Source of the DNA: Saccharothrix saharensis
GTDB lineage: Bacteria > Actinomycetota > Actinomycetes > Mycobacteriales > Pseudonocardiaceae
DNA length: 64,000 bases
Assembly (NCBI RefSeq): GCF_006716745.1
Contig: NZ_VFPP01000001.1
Span: 4,774,001 to 4,838,000 of the forward strand
Direction of reading: 5' to 3'
Shown: positions 51,281-60,068 of the stretch, in pieces
Layout: each line of letters starts with the position of its first letter
Numbering within the stretch: position 1 is the stretch's first letter
Program-made: the position numbers and the translations under genes
The notes under the pieces: generated by a model
Database searches by the model: none
Told to the model about the DNA's origin: nothing
What the model saw: only the letters and a program-made list of their open reading frames with translations

Positions 51281-52722
51281 TGCTGACCTCCGGCCAGTTG
51301 CTCGCCGAGCGGTACCGCCTCACCAAGCGGATCGCGGTCGGCGGCATGGGCGAGGTCTGGGAGGCCGACGACACCCGCCTCGACCGCAAGGTCGCGGTGA
51401 AGGTGCTGAAGGCGGAGCTCAGCGGCGACGCCGAGTTCCTCAACCGGTTCCGCATCGAGGCGCGCACCACCGCCTCGCTCAACCACCCCGGCATCGCCGC
51501 GGTGCACGACTACGGCGAGACCGCGTCGATCCCGGACGGGCCGGAGGACACCGCCTACCTGGTGATGGAGCTGGTCGAGGGCGAGCCGCTGGCCGCGATC
51601 ATCGCCCGCGGCAGGCTGAACGCCGACCGCACGCTGGACGTGCTGGAGCAGGCGGGCAACGCGTTGCAGGCCGCGCACGAGCGCGGGCTGGTGCACCGGG
51701 ACGTGAAGCCGGGCAACATCCTGGTGACGCCGACCGGCAAGGTGAAGATCACCGACTTCGGCATCGCGAAGGCCGCCGACGCGGCGCCGGTCACGCACAG
51801 CGGCATGGTCATGGGCACGGCCCACTACATCGCGCCGGAGCAGGCGCTCGGCCACGCCGCCGAGCCCGCGTCGGACGTGTACGCGCTGGCGGTGTGCGGC
51901 TACGAGTGCCTGACGGGGCACCGGCCGTTCCTGTCGGAGAACGCGGTGACGGTCGCGATGATGCACATCCGCGACATCGCGCCGCCGCTGCCGCCGGACG
52001 TGCCGCCGGGCCCGCGGGCGCTGATCGAGGCGACCCTCGTCAAGGACCCCCGGCAGCGCTACCGCAACGGCGGCGAGTTCGCGTCCGCGGTGAGCGCGGT
52101 GCGGGCGGGCCAGCCGCTGCCCGCGCCGTCCGGGCTGGCGATGGCGGTCGGCGCGCCGATGGCCGCTCCCCTCACGCCACCGCCCGCTCAGCGCACCCAC
52201 CCCCAGCACCCCCATTTGGGCAACCCGGTGAGCCATCCCGGGTCGCGCCCGGGCATGCAACCGGTCCCACCAGCGATGAACACTCCGCACACGGGCGCTT
52301 TCCGTCCGTTGCCACCGGGCGCACGGCCACCGGGGCGCAACCGCGCCGTGCTGTGGGTTATGGTCGCTGTGCTGGTGGTCGCGCTGCTGGTGCTCGGCGT
52401 GGTCGTCCTGCGCTGGGTGCTGAAGGACGACGAGGTGCCCGGAGGGGCGAACCAGCAGGGCACCACGAGCGCCCGCCCGTTGGACCACTCGACCGATCGT
52501 CTCCCCGGCAAACCGAAGGTGACGATCACGAAGTCCGACTACGTCGACCTCCCGGTGGACGAAGTCGCGAAACAGCTCTCCGGGCACGGCTTGGAACCCG
52601 AGGTGCACTCCGAGGACGGGGGCGCGCCGCGGGACCCCGAGCGGTGCCTGGTGTCGGACCTGGCGCCGACCGGTGAGGTTGCGATCGGCTCACGGGTCAC
52701 GGTGACGTGTGTACCGACTTGA
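51280..52722 (+). CDS. pknA: PknA: Ser/Thr kinase with one PASTA-like external domain
   Basis: The protein has 480 residues; the ATG shares one base with the pbpA stop (TGATG). The kinase domain (about 1-275) has the Gly loop [13 protein letters not shown], Lys in [29 protein letters not shown] and IAPEQALG. A long Pro-rich linker precedes a membrane helix (about 362-382). The external part ends in a fold of the PASTA type ([20 protein letters not shown]... then [16 protein letters not shown]), which mycobacterial PknA lacks. It controls growth and division with PknB. Confidence 0.94.
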   Translation: MLTSGQLLAERYRLTKRIAVGGMGEVWEADDTRLDRKVAVKVLKAELSGDAEFLNRFRIEARTTASLNHPGIAAVHDYGETASIPDGPEDTAYLVMELVEGEPLAAIIARGRLNADRTLDVLEQAGNALQAAHERGLVHRDVKPGNILVTPTGKVKITDFGIAKAADAAPVTHSGMVMGTAHYIAPEQALGHAAEPASDVYALAVCGYECLTGHRPFLSENAVTVAMMHIRDIAPPLPPDVPPGPRALIEATLVKDPRQRYRNGGEFASAVSAVRAGQPLPAPSGLAMAVGAPMAAPLTPPPAQRTHPQHPHLGNPVSHPGSRPGMQPVPPAMNTPHTGAFRPLPPGARPPGRNRAVLWVMVAVLVVALLVLGVVVLRWVLKDDEVPGGANQQGTTSARPLDHSTDRLPGKPKVTITKSDYVDLPVDEVAKQLSGHGLEPEVHSEDGGAPRDPERCLVSDLAPTGEVAIGSRVTVTCVPT

Positions 52723-52794
52723 TGCCCGAACGGTACGAAGGCGAACGCAAGGCTTGATGGTGAGACCGTTGACGAGGAGCGGGACGAAGCACTG

Positions 52795-54801
52795 ATGAGC
52801 ACTCCGCGACTGCTCTCCAACCGCTACGAACTGGGTGAGACGCTCGGCTACGGCGGTATGTCGGAGGTGCACAAGGGCCGGGACGTCCGGCTCGGCCGCG
52901 ACGTCGCCATCAAGGTGCTGCGCGCTGACCTCGCCCGTGACGCCCAGTTCCAGGAGCGGTTCCGCCGGGAGGCGCAGAACTCGGCGGCGCTGAACCACCC
53001 CGCGATCGTCGCGGTCTACGACACCGGTGAGACCCAGACCGAGTACGGTCCGCTGCCCTACATCGTCATGGAGTTCGTCGACGGCCGCACGCTGCGCGAC
53101 ATCGTCAAGACGCAGGGACCGCTGTCGGGCAAGCGGGCGATGGAGGTCATGGCCGACGTGTCGGCCGCGCTGGACTTCAGCCACCGGCACGGCATCGTGC
53201 ACCGGGACGTGAAGCCGGCCAACGTGATGATCACCCGGTCGGGCGCGGTGAAGGTGATGGACTTCGGCATCGCGCGCGCGGTGCACGACGGCCAGGCCGC
53301 GGTGACGCAGACCGCCGCCGTGATAGGGACCGCCCAGTACCTGTCGCCCGAGCAGGCGCGCGGCGAGGCCGTGGACGGCCGGTCGGACGTGTACGCGTCG
53401 GGCTGCGTGCTGTTCGAGCTGCTGACCGGCGAGCCGCCGTTCACCGGCGACTCGCCCGTGGCGGTGGCCTACCAGCACGTGCGGGAGGACCCGAAGCCGC
53501 CGTCGTCGCTGAACCCGAAGGTGACGCCCGCGCTCGACGCGATCGTGCTCAAGGCGATGGCCAAGGGCCCGGCCAACCGCTACCAGTCGGCCGCGGAGAT
53601 GCGCGCGGACCTGGTGCGCGTGCTGTCCGGCCAGCGGCCGTCCGCGCCCGCCGTGATGACGGCGGAGGACCACCGCACGGCCGTGCTCAGCAGCCAGGCG
53701 GCGTCGCCGCGGACCGAGATCGCGCCCTCGACGGGCGGTCGGCACCGGCCGTCGGCGCAGCGCGAGGAGCCCGCCGAGTACGACCCGCTGGCCGAGGAAG
53801 AGGAGGAGCGGCGCGCCCGGCGCAAGAAGGCGCTCATGGTCACCCTGGTCGTCCTGCTGTGCATCGCCGTGCTCGCGCTCGCCGCGTGGATCACCACGAC
53901 GCTGCTCAGCGAGGGTGAGAAGAGCGCGGGCACCGAGAAGGTGTCGGTGCCGTCGCTCATCGGCAAGGAGCAGTCGGCGGCGCTGGCCGAGCTGGAGTCC
54001 AAGGAACTGCGCTGGACGGTCGAGATGAGGGCCTGCCAGCCCGGCTCGGAGCCGACCTGCACCGCCGACCAGATCGGCAAGGTCGTCGAGACCGACCCGC
54101 CGGCGAACGAAGAGGTGGACAAGCGCTCCGAGGTCAAGCTGGTGATCGGCACCCAGCCGGAACCCGCGCCGGTGCCGAGCGTCACCGGGCTGTCCCCGCA
54201 GGACGCGCAGAAGAAGCTCGAAGCCGAGAAGTGGGTCTACCAGCAGGCCACGGAGACCATCGAGACCGAGGACCCGAACCTGGTCGGCAAGGTCGTCCGG
54301 CAGAACCCGGACGCGGGCATCAACGCCCCGAAGGGCAGTGCGATCACGGTGACGCTGGGCAAGGCCCCGGACACCGTGCAGCTGCCGGACGTGACGGGCC
54401 AGACGCTGGAGAACGCGCGCGCCACCCTCGAGGGCAACGGGTTCAAGGTGCAGACCAAGGACGTCGACAGCGCCGAGCCGCTCAACGAGGTCGTGGCCCA
54501 GAACCCCGGTCCGGGACGCGCGGAGAAGGGCTCGCTCATCACGCTGAGCGTGTCCAAGAACAACCAGTTCCTCATGCCCGACCTGCGCGGCCTGACCGAG
54601 AACCAGGCGCGGACCAAGCTCAACCAGGCGGGTTGGACGGGCAACGACCTGACCACCACCAAGGAACCCACCACCGATATCAGCCAGGACAAGAAGATCC
54701 TGGACCAGGAGATCAAGCCGAACGAGCCGGTGGGCAAGAACGCCCGGATCTCGGTGATCGTGTCCGACTTCAAGATCGGCGGACCCACGTCCACGAGGTA
54801 G
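52795..54801 (+). CDS. pknB: PknB: Ser/Thr kinase with four PASTA domains
   Basis: The protein has 668 residues. The kinase domain (about 1-275) has GYGGMSEVHKGRD, VAIKVLRADL, IVHRDVKPANVM, MDFGIARAV and the activation-loop TQTAAVIGTAQYLSPEQ with two autophosphorylation Thr. A basic linker leads to the membrane helix (about 345-367). Four external PASTA domains follow (about 380-455, 456-525, 526-590 and 591-660). They bind muropeptides or lipid II and localise the kinase. A 72-base gap separates it from pknA. Confidence 0.97.
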   Translation: MSTPRLLSNRYELGETLGYGGMSEVHKGRDVRLGRDVAIKVLRADLARDAQFQERFRREAQNSAALNHPAIVAVYDTGETQTEYGPLPYIVMEFVDGRTLRDIVKTQGPLSGKRAMEVMADVSAALDFSHRHGIVHRDVKPANVMITRSGAVKVMDFGIARAVHDGQAAVTQTAAVIGTAQYLSPEQARGEAVDGRSDVYASGCVLFELLTGEPPFTGDSPVAVAYQHVREDPKPPSSLNPKVTPALDAIVLKAMAKGPANRYQSAAEMRADLVRVLSGQRPSAPAVMTAEDHRTAVLSSQAASPRTEIAPSTGGRHRPSAQREEPAEYDPLAEEEEERRARRKKALMVTLVVLLCIAVLALAAWITTTLLSEGEKSAGTEKVSVPSLIGKEQSAALAELESKELRWTVEMRACQPGSEPTCTADQIGKVVETDPPANEEVDKRSEVKLVIGTQPEPAPVPSVTGLSPQDAQKKLEAEKWVYQQATETIETEDPNLVGKVVRQNPDAGINAPKGSAITVTLGKAPDTVQLPDVTGQTLENARATLEGNGFKVQTKDVDSAEPLNEVVAQNPGPGRAEKGSLITLSVSKNNQFLMPDLRGLTENQARTKLNQAGWTGNDLTTTKEPTTDISQDKKILDQEIKPNEPVGKNARISVIVSDFKIGGPTSTR

Positions 54802-54819
54802 CCGGACCGCAGGCCGTGC

Positions 54820-54850
54820 GAAAGCCCCTCCACGTTCCGGAGGGGCTTTC
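54820..54850. terminator. terminator between pknB and trpG
   Basis: GAAAGCCCCTCC and GGAGGGGCTTTC pair exactly around a seven-base loop, in the 68-base gap between the convergent stops. It can serve both strands. Confidence 0.85.
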
Positions 54851-54869
54851 GCCGTTGCGGGGGTTCGGG

Positions 54870-55514
54870 CTACTTCCGGTTGGCGGCCGCGGCCAGTTCG
54901 CGCATGCCGTTCTCCAACTGCCCGACCGTGGCCTCGGGCACCTCGAAGCCGCACACGGCGAGCCAGTTGGCCAGCATCCGGTGGCCGCCCTCGGTCAGCA
55001 CGGACTCCGGGTGGAACTGGACGCCCTCGACCGGCAGCTCGCGGTGCCGCATGGCCATCACCACGCCGGACTCGGTGCGGCCGGTCACCTCGAACTCGGC
55101 CGGGATGGTGTCCGGCAGCACGGTCAGGGAGTGGTAGCGGGTCGCGGTGAACGGGCTGGGCACGCCCTTCAGCACACCCGCGCCGTTGTGGTGCACCACG
55201 CTGGTCTTGCCGTGCAGGAGCTCCGGCGCGAGGTCGACCGTGCCGCCCCACACCGCGCCGATCGCCTGGTGGCCCAGGCACACCCCGAACACCGGGACGC
55301 CGCGGTCCGCGCAGTGGCGGATGACGTCCATGCTCTTGCCCGCCTTGTCCGGCGTGCTGGGTCCGGGGCTGACGAGGACGCCACCGACCTCGTCGACCTC
55401 GTCCAGCTCGACGGCGTCGTTGCGGCGGACCACGCACTCGACCCCGAGCTGGGCCAGGTACTGGACGAGGTTGTAGACGAAGCTGTCGTAGTTGTCGACC
55501 ACGAGCACGCGCAT
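54870..55514 (-). CDS. trpG: anthranilate/PABA synthase glutamine amidotransferase
   Basis: The 214-residue class I amidotransferase supplies ammonia from glutamine to the TrpE or PabB partner. The triad is Cys79 (PVFGVCLGHQAIG), His in GVQFHPESV and the following Glu. The start DNYDSFVYNLVQYL is typical. In mycobacteria the equivalent gene next to pknB is called trpG, though it may serve both pathways. Its start lies 37 bases from the iron box of the divergent fprA gene. Confidence 0.95.
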   Translation of the reverse strand: MRVLVVDNYDSFVYNLVQYLAQLGVECVVRRNDAVELDEVDEVGGVLVSPGPSTPDKAGKSMDVIRHCADRGVPVFGVCLGHQAIGAVWGGTVDLAPELLHGKTSVVHHNGAGVLKGVPSPFTATRYHSLTVLPDTIPAEFEVTGRTESGVVMAMRHRELPVEGVQFHPESVLTEGGHRMLANWLAVCGFEVPEATVGQLENGMRELAAAANRK

Positions 55515-55551
55515 GCCACCAGCGTAGCCGTGACGAACCTCTCGCCAGAAG

Positions 55552-55570
55552 TGAGCTTAGGCTCACCTAA
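55552..55570. promoter_or_regulatory. IdeR/DtxR iron box upstream of fprA
   Basis: TGAGCTTAGGCTCACCTAA matches the consensus TTAGGTTAGGCTAACCTAA at 16 of 19 positions by my alignment, and its core TTAGGCTCACCTAA is symmetric. It lies 9 bases before the fprA ATG and 38 bases from the trpG start, so bound IdeR would block fprA transcription when iron is plentiful. Confidence 0.8.
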
Positions 55571-55579
55571 CCTTGAGGT

Positions 55580-56935
55580 ATGACCCGACCCCTGCGCGTC
55601 GCCGTCGTCGGCGCCGGCCCCGCCGGCATCTACGCCGCCGACATCCTGACCAAGTCCGCCGCCGAGTCGGGGACCGACGTGGGCATCGACCTCTTCGAGC
55701 GGATGCCCGCGCCGTACGGCTTGATCAGGTACGGCGTGGCGCCGGACCACCCCCGCATCAAGGGGATCGTCAACGCCCTGCAACGCGTGCTGGACCGGCC
55801 GGGGATCAGGTTCTTCGGCAACGTCGAGTACGGCGTCGACCTCAAGCTCGACGACCTGCGGCACTTCTACGACGCGGTGGTCTTCTCCACCGGCGCGGAG
55901 AAGGACCGCCCGCTGGACATCCCCGGCATCGACCTCGACGGCTCGTACGGCGCGGCCGAGTTCGTCTCCTGGTACGACGGCCACCCGGACGTGCCGCGCA
56001 CCTGGCCGCTGCGGGCTCGTGAGGTCGCCGTCCTGGGCGTCGGCAACGTCGCGCTCGACGTCGCCCGGGTGCTGGCCAAGACCGCCGACGAGCTGCTGAG
56101 CACCGACATCCCGGACAACGTCCACGACGGGTTGAAGGCGAGCCCGGTCACCGACGTGCACGTGTTCGGCCGCCGCGGCCCGGCGCAGGCCAAGTTCACG
56201 CCGCTGGAGCTGCGCGAGCTCGACCACTCGCCGAACGTCGAGGTCGTCGTCCACCCCGAGGGCATCGACTTCGACGCGGCCAGCATGGCGGCGATCCGGT
56301 CGAACAAGCAGGTCGAGATGGTGGTCAAGACGCTGCAGGAGTGGGCGATCCGCGACGTCGGCTCGCGCCCGCGCCGGCTGCACCTGCACTTCCTCGAAGC
56401 CCCCGTGCGGGTGCTGGGGTCGTCGGAGGTCACCGGGCTGCGCACCGAGCGGATGGAGCTGGACGGCGACGGCGGCGTGCGCGGCACCGGTCAGTTCACC
56501 GACTGGCCGGTGCAGGCGGTGTACCGGGCCGTCGGCTACCTGTCCACGCACCTGGTCGACCTGCCGTTCGACCACACGTCCGGCACCGTGCCGCACCAGG
56601 CGGGCCGGGTGCTCGACCTGGACGAGCAGGCGATGCCCGGCGTCTACGTCACCGGCTGGATCAAGCGCGGCCCGGTGGGGCTCATCGGGCACACCAAGGG
56701 CGACGCGCTGGAGACCGTGACGAGCCTGCTCGCCGACGCGCCGCTGCTGCCCGCCGCGCCCGCCCGCGAACCCGACGCGGTGGTCCGGTTCCTGGAGCAG
56801 CGCGCCGTGCCGTTCACCACCGTGGACGGGTGGCGCAGGCTGGACGCGCACGAGATCGCCCTCGGCGCCGCGCGCGGCCGCGACCGGGTGAAGGTCGTGG
56901 ACCGGGCGGAGATGACCGGCATCTGCCGGCCGTGA
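55580..56935 (+). CDS. fprA: FprA: ferredoxin/adrenodoxin-type NADP reductase
   Basis: This 451-residue flavoenzyme passes electrons between NADPH and ferredoxins. The FAD motif is VVGAGPAGIYAA; ERMPAPYGLIRYGVAPDHP is typical of the FprA/adrenodoxin-reductase family. The NADP site is VLGVGNVALDVAR and FGRRGPAQAKFT. The C-terminal FAD motif is TGWIKRGPVGLIGHTKGDA. The iron box immediately upstream suggests induction under iron limitation. Confidence 0.95.
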   Translation: MTRPLRVAVVGAGPAGIYAADILTKSAAESGTDVGIDLFERMPAPYGLIRYGVAPDHPRIKGIVNALQRVLDRPGIRFFGNVEYGVDLKLDDLRHFYDAVVFSTGAEKDRPLDIPGIDLDGSYGAAEFVSWYDGHPDVPRTWPLRAREVAVLGVGNVALDVARVLAKTADELLSTDIPDNVHDGLKASPVTDVHVFGRRGPAQAKFTPLELRELDHSPNVEVVVHPEGIDFDAASMAAIRSNKQVEMVVKTLQEWAIRDVGSRPRRLHLHFLEAPVRVLGSSEVTGLRTERMELDGDGGVRGTGQFTDWPVQAVYRAVGYLSTHLVDLPFDHTSGTVPHQAGRVLDLDEQAMPGVYVTGWIKRGPVGLIGHTKGDALETVTSLLADAPLLPAAPAREPDAVVRFLEQRAVPFTTVDGWRRLDAHEIALGAARGRDRVKVVDRAEMTGICRP

Positions 56936-56938
56936 GGG

Positions 56939-57097
56939 CTACTGCGGCGTCGTCACGTTGTTGAACGGCAGCTTCGGCTCCGCCCAGGGGAACACCACGA
57001 ACATCAGCAGCGCCACCACCCCGGCCACGAGCACCAGCGCTTCGAGGATGCGCACGGGCAGCGGGCCGGGGAGGTGCCGCCAGATCCACCCGTACAT
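56939..57097 (-). CDS. 52-residue single-helix membrane protein coupled to the sortase
   Basis: The ATG overlaps the sortase stop by one base (TGATG). The product starts MYGWIWRHLPGPLPVRILEA, then one helix (about 20-38, LVLVAGVVALLMFVVFPW) and a short polar end, AEPKLPFNNVTTPQ. The helix is short and the stop lies three bases after the fprA stop on the other strand. Small proteins with this arrangement accompany class E sortases in Actinobacteria. It may stabilise the sortase in the membrane. Confidence 0.8.
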   Translation of the reverse strand: MYGWIWRHLPGPLPVRILEALVLVAGVVALLMFVVFPWAEPKLPFNNVTTPQ

Positions 57098-59034
57098 CAC
57101 TGCTCCTTCATCTCTTCGGGCACGAAACCGGGGGCCTTCGGGTAGCTCATCGTCAGCACCGAGTGCACGATCAGCCGCTGCTTGTCGGAGAACCGCGGGT
57201 GGCAGGTGGTCAGCGTCATCAGCGCCGCCTGCTGCGCCGCGGGGAGCTCACCCTCGAAGTGCGGCACGGGGCTGATCACCTCGCCCTGCGTGGGCAGCAC
57301 GATCTCCTGGCCGACCGTCTTGTCGTACGGCGCGCCCAGCGGTGAGACCTTCTCGCACTTCGGGTCGGACTGCCGCGGCGCCCAGTTCGCCGCCTCACCG
57401 GACTTGGGCAGCACCCGGTAGACGAACCAGTGGGTCTGCGTCTCGACCACGATCGCGTCGCACGAGTTCAGCAGGTCGAGGTCGTTGAAGGGCGCGCCCT
57501 TGCCGACCCGGTGACCGGCGACGGAGAAGTTGCCGGGGTCGCCGGGCAGCGCCGTGCCCTTGTAGTGGCCGGGGCCGATCTCCAGGTCCTTGTCGGTGGT
57601 GCCCTCGACGATGGAGAACTTGTAGTCCGGGCCGAACACCGGGATGTACATCTTGGCGAACGCCTGGCCGTCCAGCAGGTCGTACTTGACCTGGCGCTCC
57701 GGGTCCGCCTCGACGGTGTTGGCGTTCCACTGGTCGTCCAGCGCCTGGGTGGCGTCGTCCTGCTTGCCCGCCGAGATCAGGTCGGTGACGTACACCTCGT
57801 AGACCACGAACAGCAGGATGACCAGGCCGGCCGTGATCAGCAGCTCGCCGACCGTGCGGACGGTCTTGCGCGCCGCGCTGTCCGGCGGCGGTGGCGGCTG
57901 GTCGTCCTCGTCGTCGTAGTAGTCGTCGTCCTCGTAGTACTCGTCGTCGTAGTCCTCGTACTCGTCGTCGTAGTCGTCGACGGGTGCGATGACCTCGGTC
58001 GGCGGGTCGACGGGGCGGGGACGCGGGCGGGGTCGACCGGGGGGCGCGGGCGGGTGGCCGCCGGGGGGCGGCGGGAGGCTGCCGGAGAACGCGTTGGTGT
58101 AGCGGGTGGCGTCGGCTTCCGGCGGTGCCGGCCGGGGACGCGGTGAGGCGGTAGCGGCGGGTGCGGGCCCACCGAGCCGTGCGGCCACTTCGGAGGGCGC
58201 GCGCCGGCCACCGGGCGGCTCGACGCGGACCGGTTCGACGTACGAGGTCTCTTGGGCGTCGGGAGCCACCGGGGGCACGTTCGGCCGTGCCCGGCGACCA
58301 CCGGGCGGTTCGGCGCGCGGACCCATCTCGTCGCGGCGCGCCCGACGGCCGGCAGGCGGTGGGTCGACCTGGGGTGCCTCGAACCGGGGTGCCTCGAACC
58401 GGGGTGCCTCGAACTGGGGTGCCTCGCCGTACGGCGGCTCGACCGGCGGCACGGCGTCGTCGCGGCGCGCGCGGCGGGGGGCGGCAGGCGGCTCGCCGTA
58501 CGGCGACTCCGCCGGCGGTGGCGTGGCGTCGTCGCGACGCGCGCGGCGGGCGGCGGGCGGCTCGACCGGAGGCATGTCGTCACGACGCGCACGGCGCGCG
58601 CCGGGTTGCTCGACCGGTTCGACCTCGTCCCGACGCGCACGGCGGCCGGCCGGTGGCTCGGGATCGTCCCGCCTGGCCCGGCGGCCGGTCGGCGGCGGGT
58701 CGGTGGGGGGTGTGAACGGCTCCCCCGGACGGCTGAAACCTCCCGGCGGCGTCGCGGGCCGGTCCGGGTCGCCGGGACGGTCGGCGGAGCGGTCGACACC
58801 GCCCGGCGGCGTCGGCGGCCGGTCGAAGCCACCCGGCGGGGTGGGCGGGCGGTTCGGGGCGGCGGGGCGGTCGACACCGCCCGGAGGGGTCGATGGCCTG
58901 GAAAAACCGCCCGGGGGCGTGGGCGGGCGGTGGCCGGGGAGCGGAGGTTCGCCCGGGACGTGGGGTTGCCGTGGCCCGGGTCGCGGCGGTCGGCCCGGCG
59001 GGCCGCCTCGCGGCGGAGGCGGGTCGTAGCTCAC
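57097..59034 (-). CDS. class E sortase with a 390-residue Pro/Arg-rich cytoplasmic tail
   Basis: The protein has 645 residues from the GTG seven bases after GGGAGG. The N-terminal part is disordered: TPPGG[FV] repeats (about 40-110), then six copies of RRARRD[DE] and three FEAP units, a Pro-rich stretch and an acidic Asp/Glu/Tyr run. A membrane helix lies near 410-430. The sortase domain has catalytic His in VAGHRVGKGAPF, Cys in LTTCHPRFSDKQRLIVHSVL, and Arg there. It anchors surface proteins to the wall. The tail is far longer than in usual class E sortases. Confidence 0.92.
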   Translation of the reverse strand: MSYDPPPPRGGPPGRPPRPGPRQPHVPGEPPLPGHRPPTPPGGFSRPSTPPGGVDRPAAPNRPPTPPGGFDRPPTPPGGVDRSADRPGDPDRPATPPGGFSRPGEPFTPPTDPPPTGRRARRDDPEPPAGRRARRDEVEPVEQPGARRARRDDMPPVEPPAARRARRDDATPPPAESPYGEPPAAPRRARRDDAVPPVEPPYGEAPQFEAPRFEAPRFEAPQVDPPPAGRRARRDEMGPRAEPPGGRRARPNVPPVAPDAQETSYVEPVRVEPPGGRRAPSEVAARLGGPAPAATASPRPRPAPPEADATRYTNAFSGSLPPPPGGHPPAPPGRPRPRPRPVDPPTEVIAPVDDYDDEYEDYDDEYYEDDDYYDDEDDQPPPPPDSAARKTVRTVGELLITAGLVILLFVVYEVYVTDLISAGKQDDATQALDDQWNANTVEADPERQVKYDLLDGQAFAKMYIPVFGPDYKFSIVEGTTDKDLEIGPGHYKGTALPGDPGNFSVAGHRVGKGAPFNDLDLLNSCDAIVVETQTHWFVYRVLPKSGEAANWAPRQSDPKCEKVSPLGAPYDKTVGQEIVLPTQGEVISPVPHFEGELPAAQQAALMTLTTCHPRFSDKQRLIVHSVLTMSYPKAPGFVPEEMKEQ

Positions 59035-59171
59035 CGGAAAACCTCCCAAGCCGAACGTTCCAGGACTACACGGTGCTTCAGGGACCTGCTCGGTTACGTT
59101 AACGTGTTCATCCAGCAGTGGACGTGAACTCGCGCCACTGGAGGCCTATCCACCCGTCAGGCGAGGACAGC

Positions 59172-59438
59172 ATGCCCAAGTCCAAGGTCCGCAAGAAGGC
59201 CGTCTACACGGCGCCTGCCGATCGCCGCACCCCGGTGAAGGTCAAGGCAGCGGGGCCGTCGCACCCCGTCTACGTCGCCGTGATGCTCGGCATGATGCTG
59301 TTGGGGCTGGCGTGGCTGGTGGTCAACTACATCGCGGGCGAGAAGGTCCCGGTGATGATGGACCTCGGGTCCTGGAACTTCGGCATCGGGTTCGCCCTGA
59401 TGATCGTCGGCTTGCTGATGACCATGAAATGGCGCTGA
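59172..59438 (+). CDS. crgA: CrgA: cell division membrane protein
   Basis: The protein has 88 residues from the ATG after GCGAGG. The N-terminus is basic ([15 protein letters not shown]). Two membrane helices (about 34-54 and 66-86) are joined by [19 protein letters not shown], the CrgA signature. It sits at the septum with FtsZ, FtsQ and FtsI in mycobacteria. It is divergent from the sortase, with a 10-base palindrome ACGTTAACGT in between, and ends before a 12-bp hairpin. Confidence 0.95.
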   Translation: MPKSKVRKKAVYTAPADRRTPVKVKAAGPSHPVYVAVMLGMMLLGLAWLVVNYIAGEKVPVMMDLGSWNFGIGFALMIVGLLMTMKWR

Positions 59439-59462
59439 CCACGCGCTACGCCAAGTGGCCGA

Positions 59463-59491
59463 CGGCCCGGACGTGCACCACGTCCGGGCCG
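59463..59491 (+). terminator. terminator of crgA
   Basis: CGGCCCGGACGT and ACGTCCGGGCCG pair exactly around a five-base loop 24 bases after the crgA stop, followed by TTCC. Confidence 0.8.
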
Positions 59492-59576
59492 TTCCGCGTT
59501 ACCCGGTAGTTCACCGGGTTCACCGGACGGTCACCGAAGCACACAGGTGTAAGTCATCCCCAATGGGGACAACTCC

Positions 59577-59634
59577 TGTGGACAACTTTGCGCCAAATTG
59601 CACAAGCGCCGGTCGGAGCCCCCAGTTGTCCACA
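59577..59634. promoter_or_regulatory. two DnaA boxes in inverted orientation
   Basis: TGTGGACAA (59577-59585) and TTGTCCACA (59626-59634) are exact inverted copies of the actinobacterial DnaA box TTGTCCACA. A one-mismatch copy (TGGGGACAA) lies 13 bases before the first. They sit in the promoter area of the membrane-protein gene starting at 59655. Two boxes do not make an origin. Confidence 0.6.
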
Positions 59635-59654
59635 AGTGCGGCAGACTCGAAGGC

Positions 59655-60068
59655 GTGAACCCACCGCGCACCTGGTCGCCCCAACCCGGCATGGTCGGCC
59701 TCGCCTGGGGGCTGGCCGCCGTGTTCCTGCTGGTCACGATCCTCAGCCCGGACCCGATGAGCCGGGTCTTCCTCGGTCTCGCCGCGCTCATCCAGATCGG
59801 GCTCGGCGCGTACGGCACCTTGGTGCGCCCCAGGCTCCTGGTGGACGACTCAGGGCTCACCGTCCGCACCCTGAACGGCACGCACCGGCTGCCGTGGCAC
59901 GAGGTGAAGGTGCGCATCACCCGCACCCGCAGGCTCGGCCGCGAGACGCCCACCCTGGAGCTCGACTGGCGGCACGGCGAGGACGAGCAGCTGTTCGTGC
60001 TCACCACCCTCGACCTGGGCACGGACCCGCGGGACGTGGCGGACGTCCTGCACGCCCTGCGCCCCTGA
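59655..60068 (+). CDS. PH-like domain membrane protein
   Basis: The protein has 137 residues from GTG (VNPPRTWSPQPGMV). Two membrane helices (about 13-30 and 38-55) are followed by a pleckstrin-homology-like domain of about 80 residues (RPRLLVDDSGLTVRTLNGTHRLPWHEVKVRI), with alternating hydrophobic strands. Proteins of this type occur next to crgA and ppiA in Actinobacteria. Function unknown. Its stop abuts the convergent hydrolase gene. Two DnaA boxes lie just upstream. Confidence 0.8.
   Translation: MNPPRTWSPQPGMVGLAWGLAAVFLLVTILSPDPMSRVFLGLAALIQIGLGAYGTLVRPRLLVDDSGLTVRTLNGTHRLPWHEVKVRITRTRRLGRETPTLELDWRHGEDEQLFVLTTLDLGTDPRDVADVLHALRP

Noticed and set aside
52690..55566. 958-codon minus-strand frame across pknB and trpG
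   Set aside because: Antisense shadow of high-GC kinase genes, with no family motif or ribosome site.
59540..59640. Replication origin
   Set aside because: Only two exact DnaA boxes; no AT-rich unwinding region and no dnaA or dnaN in the window.
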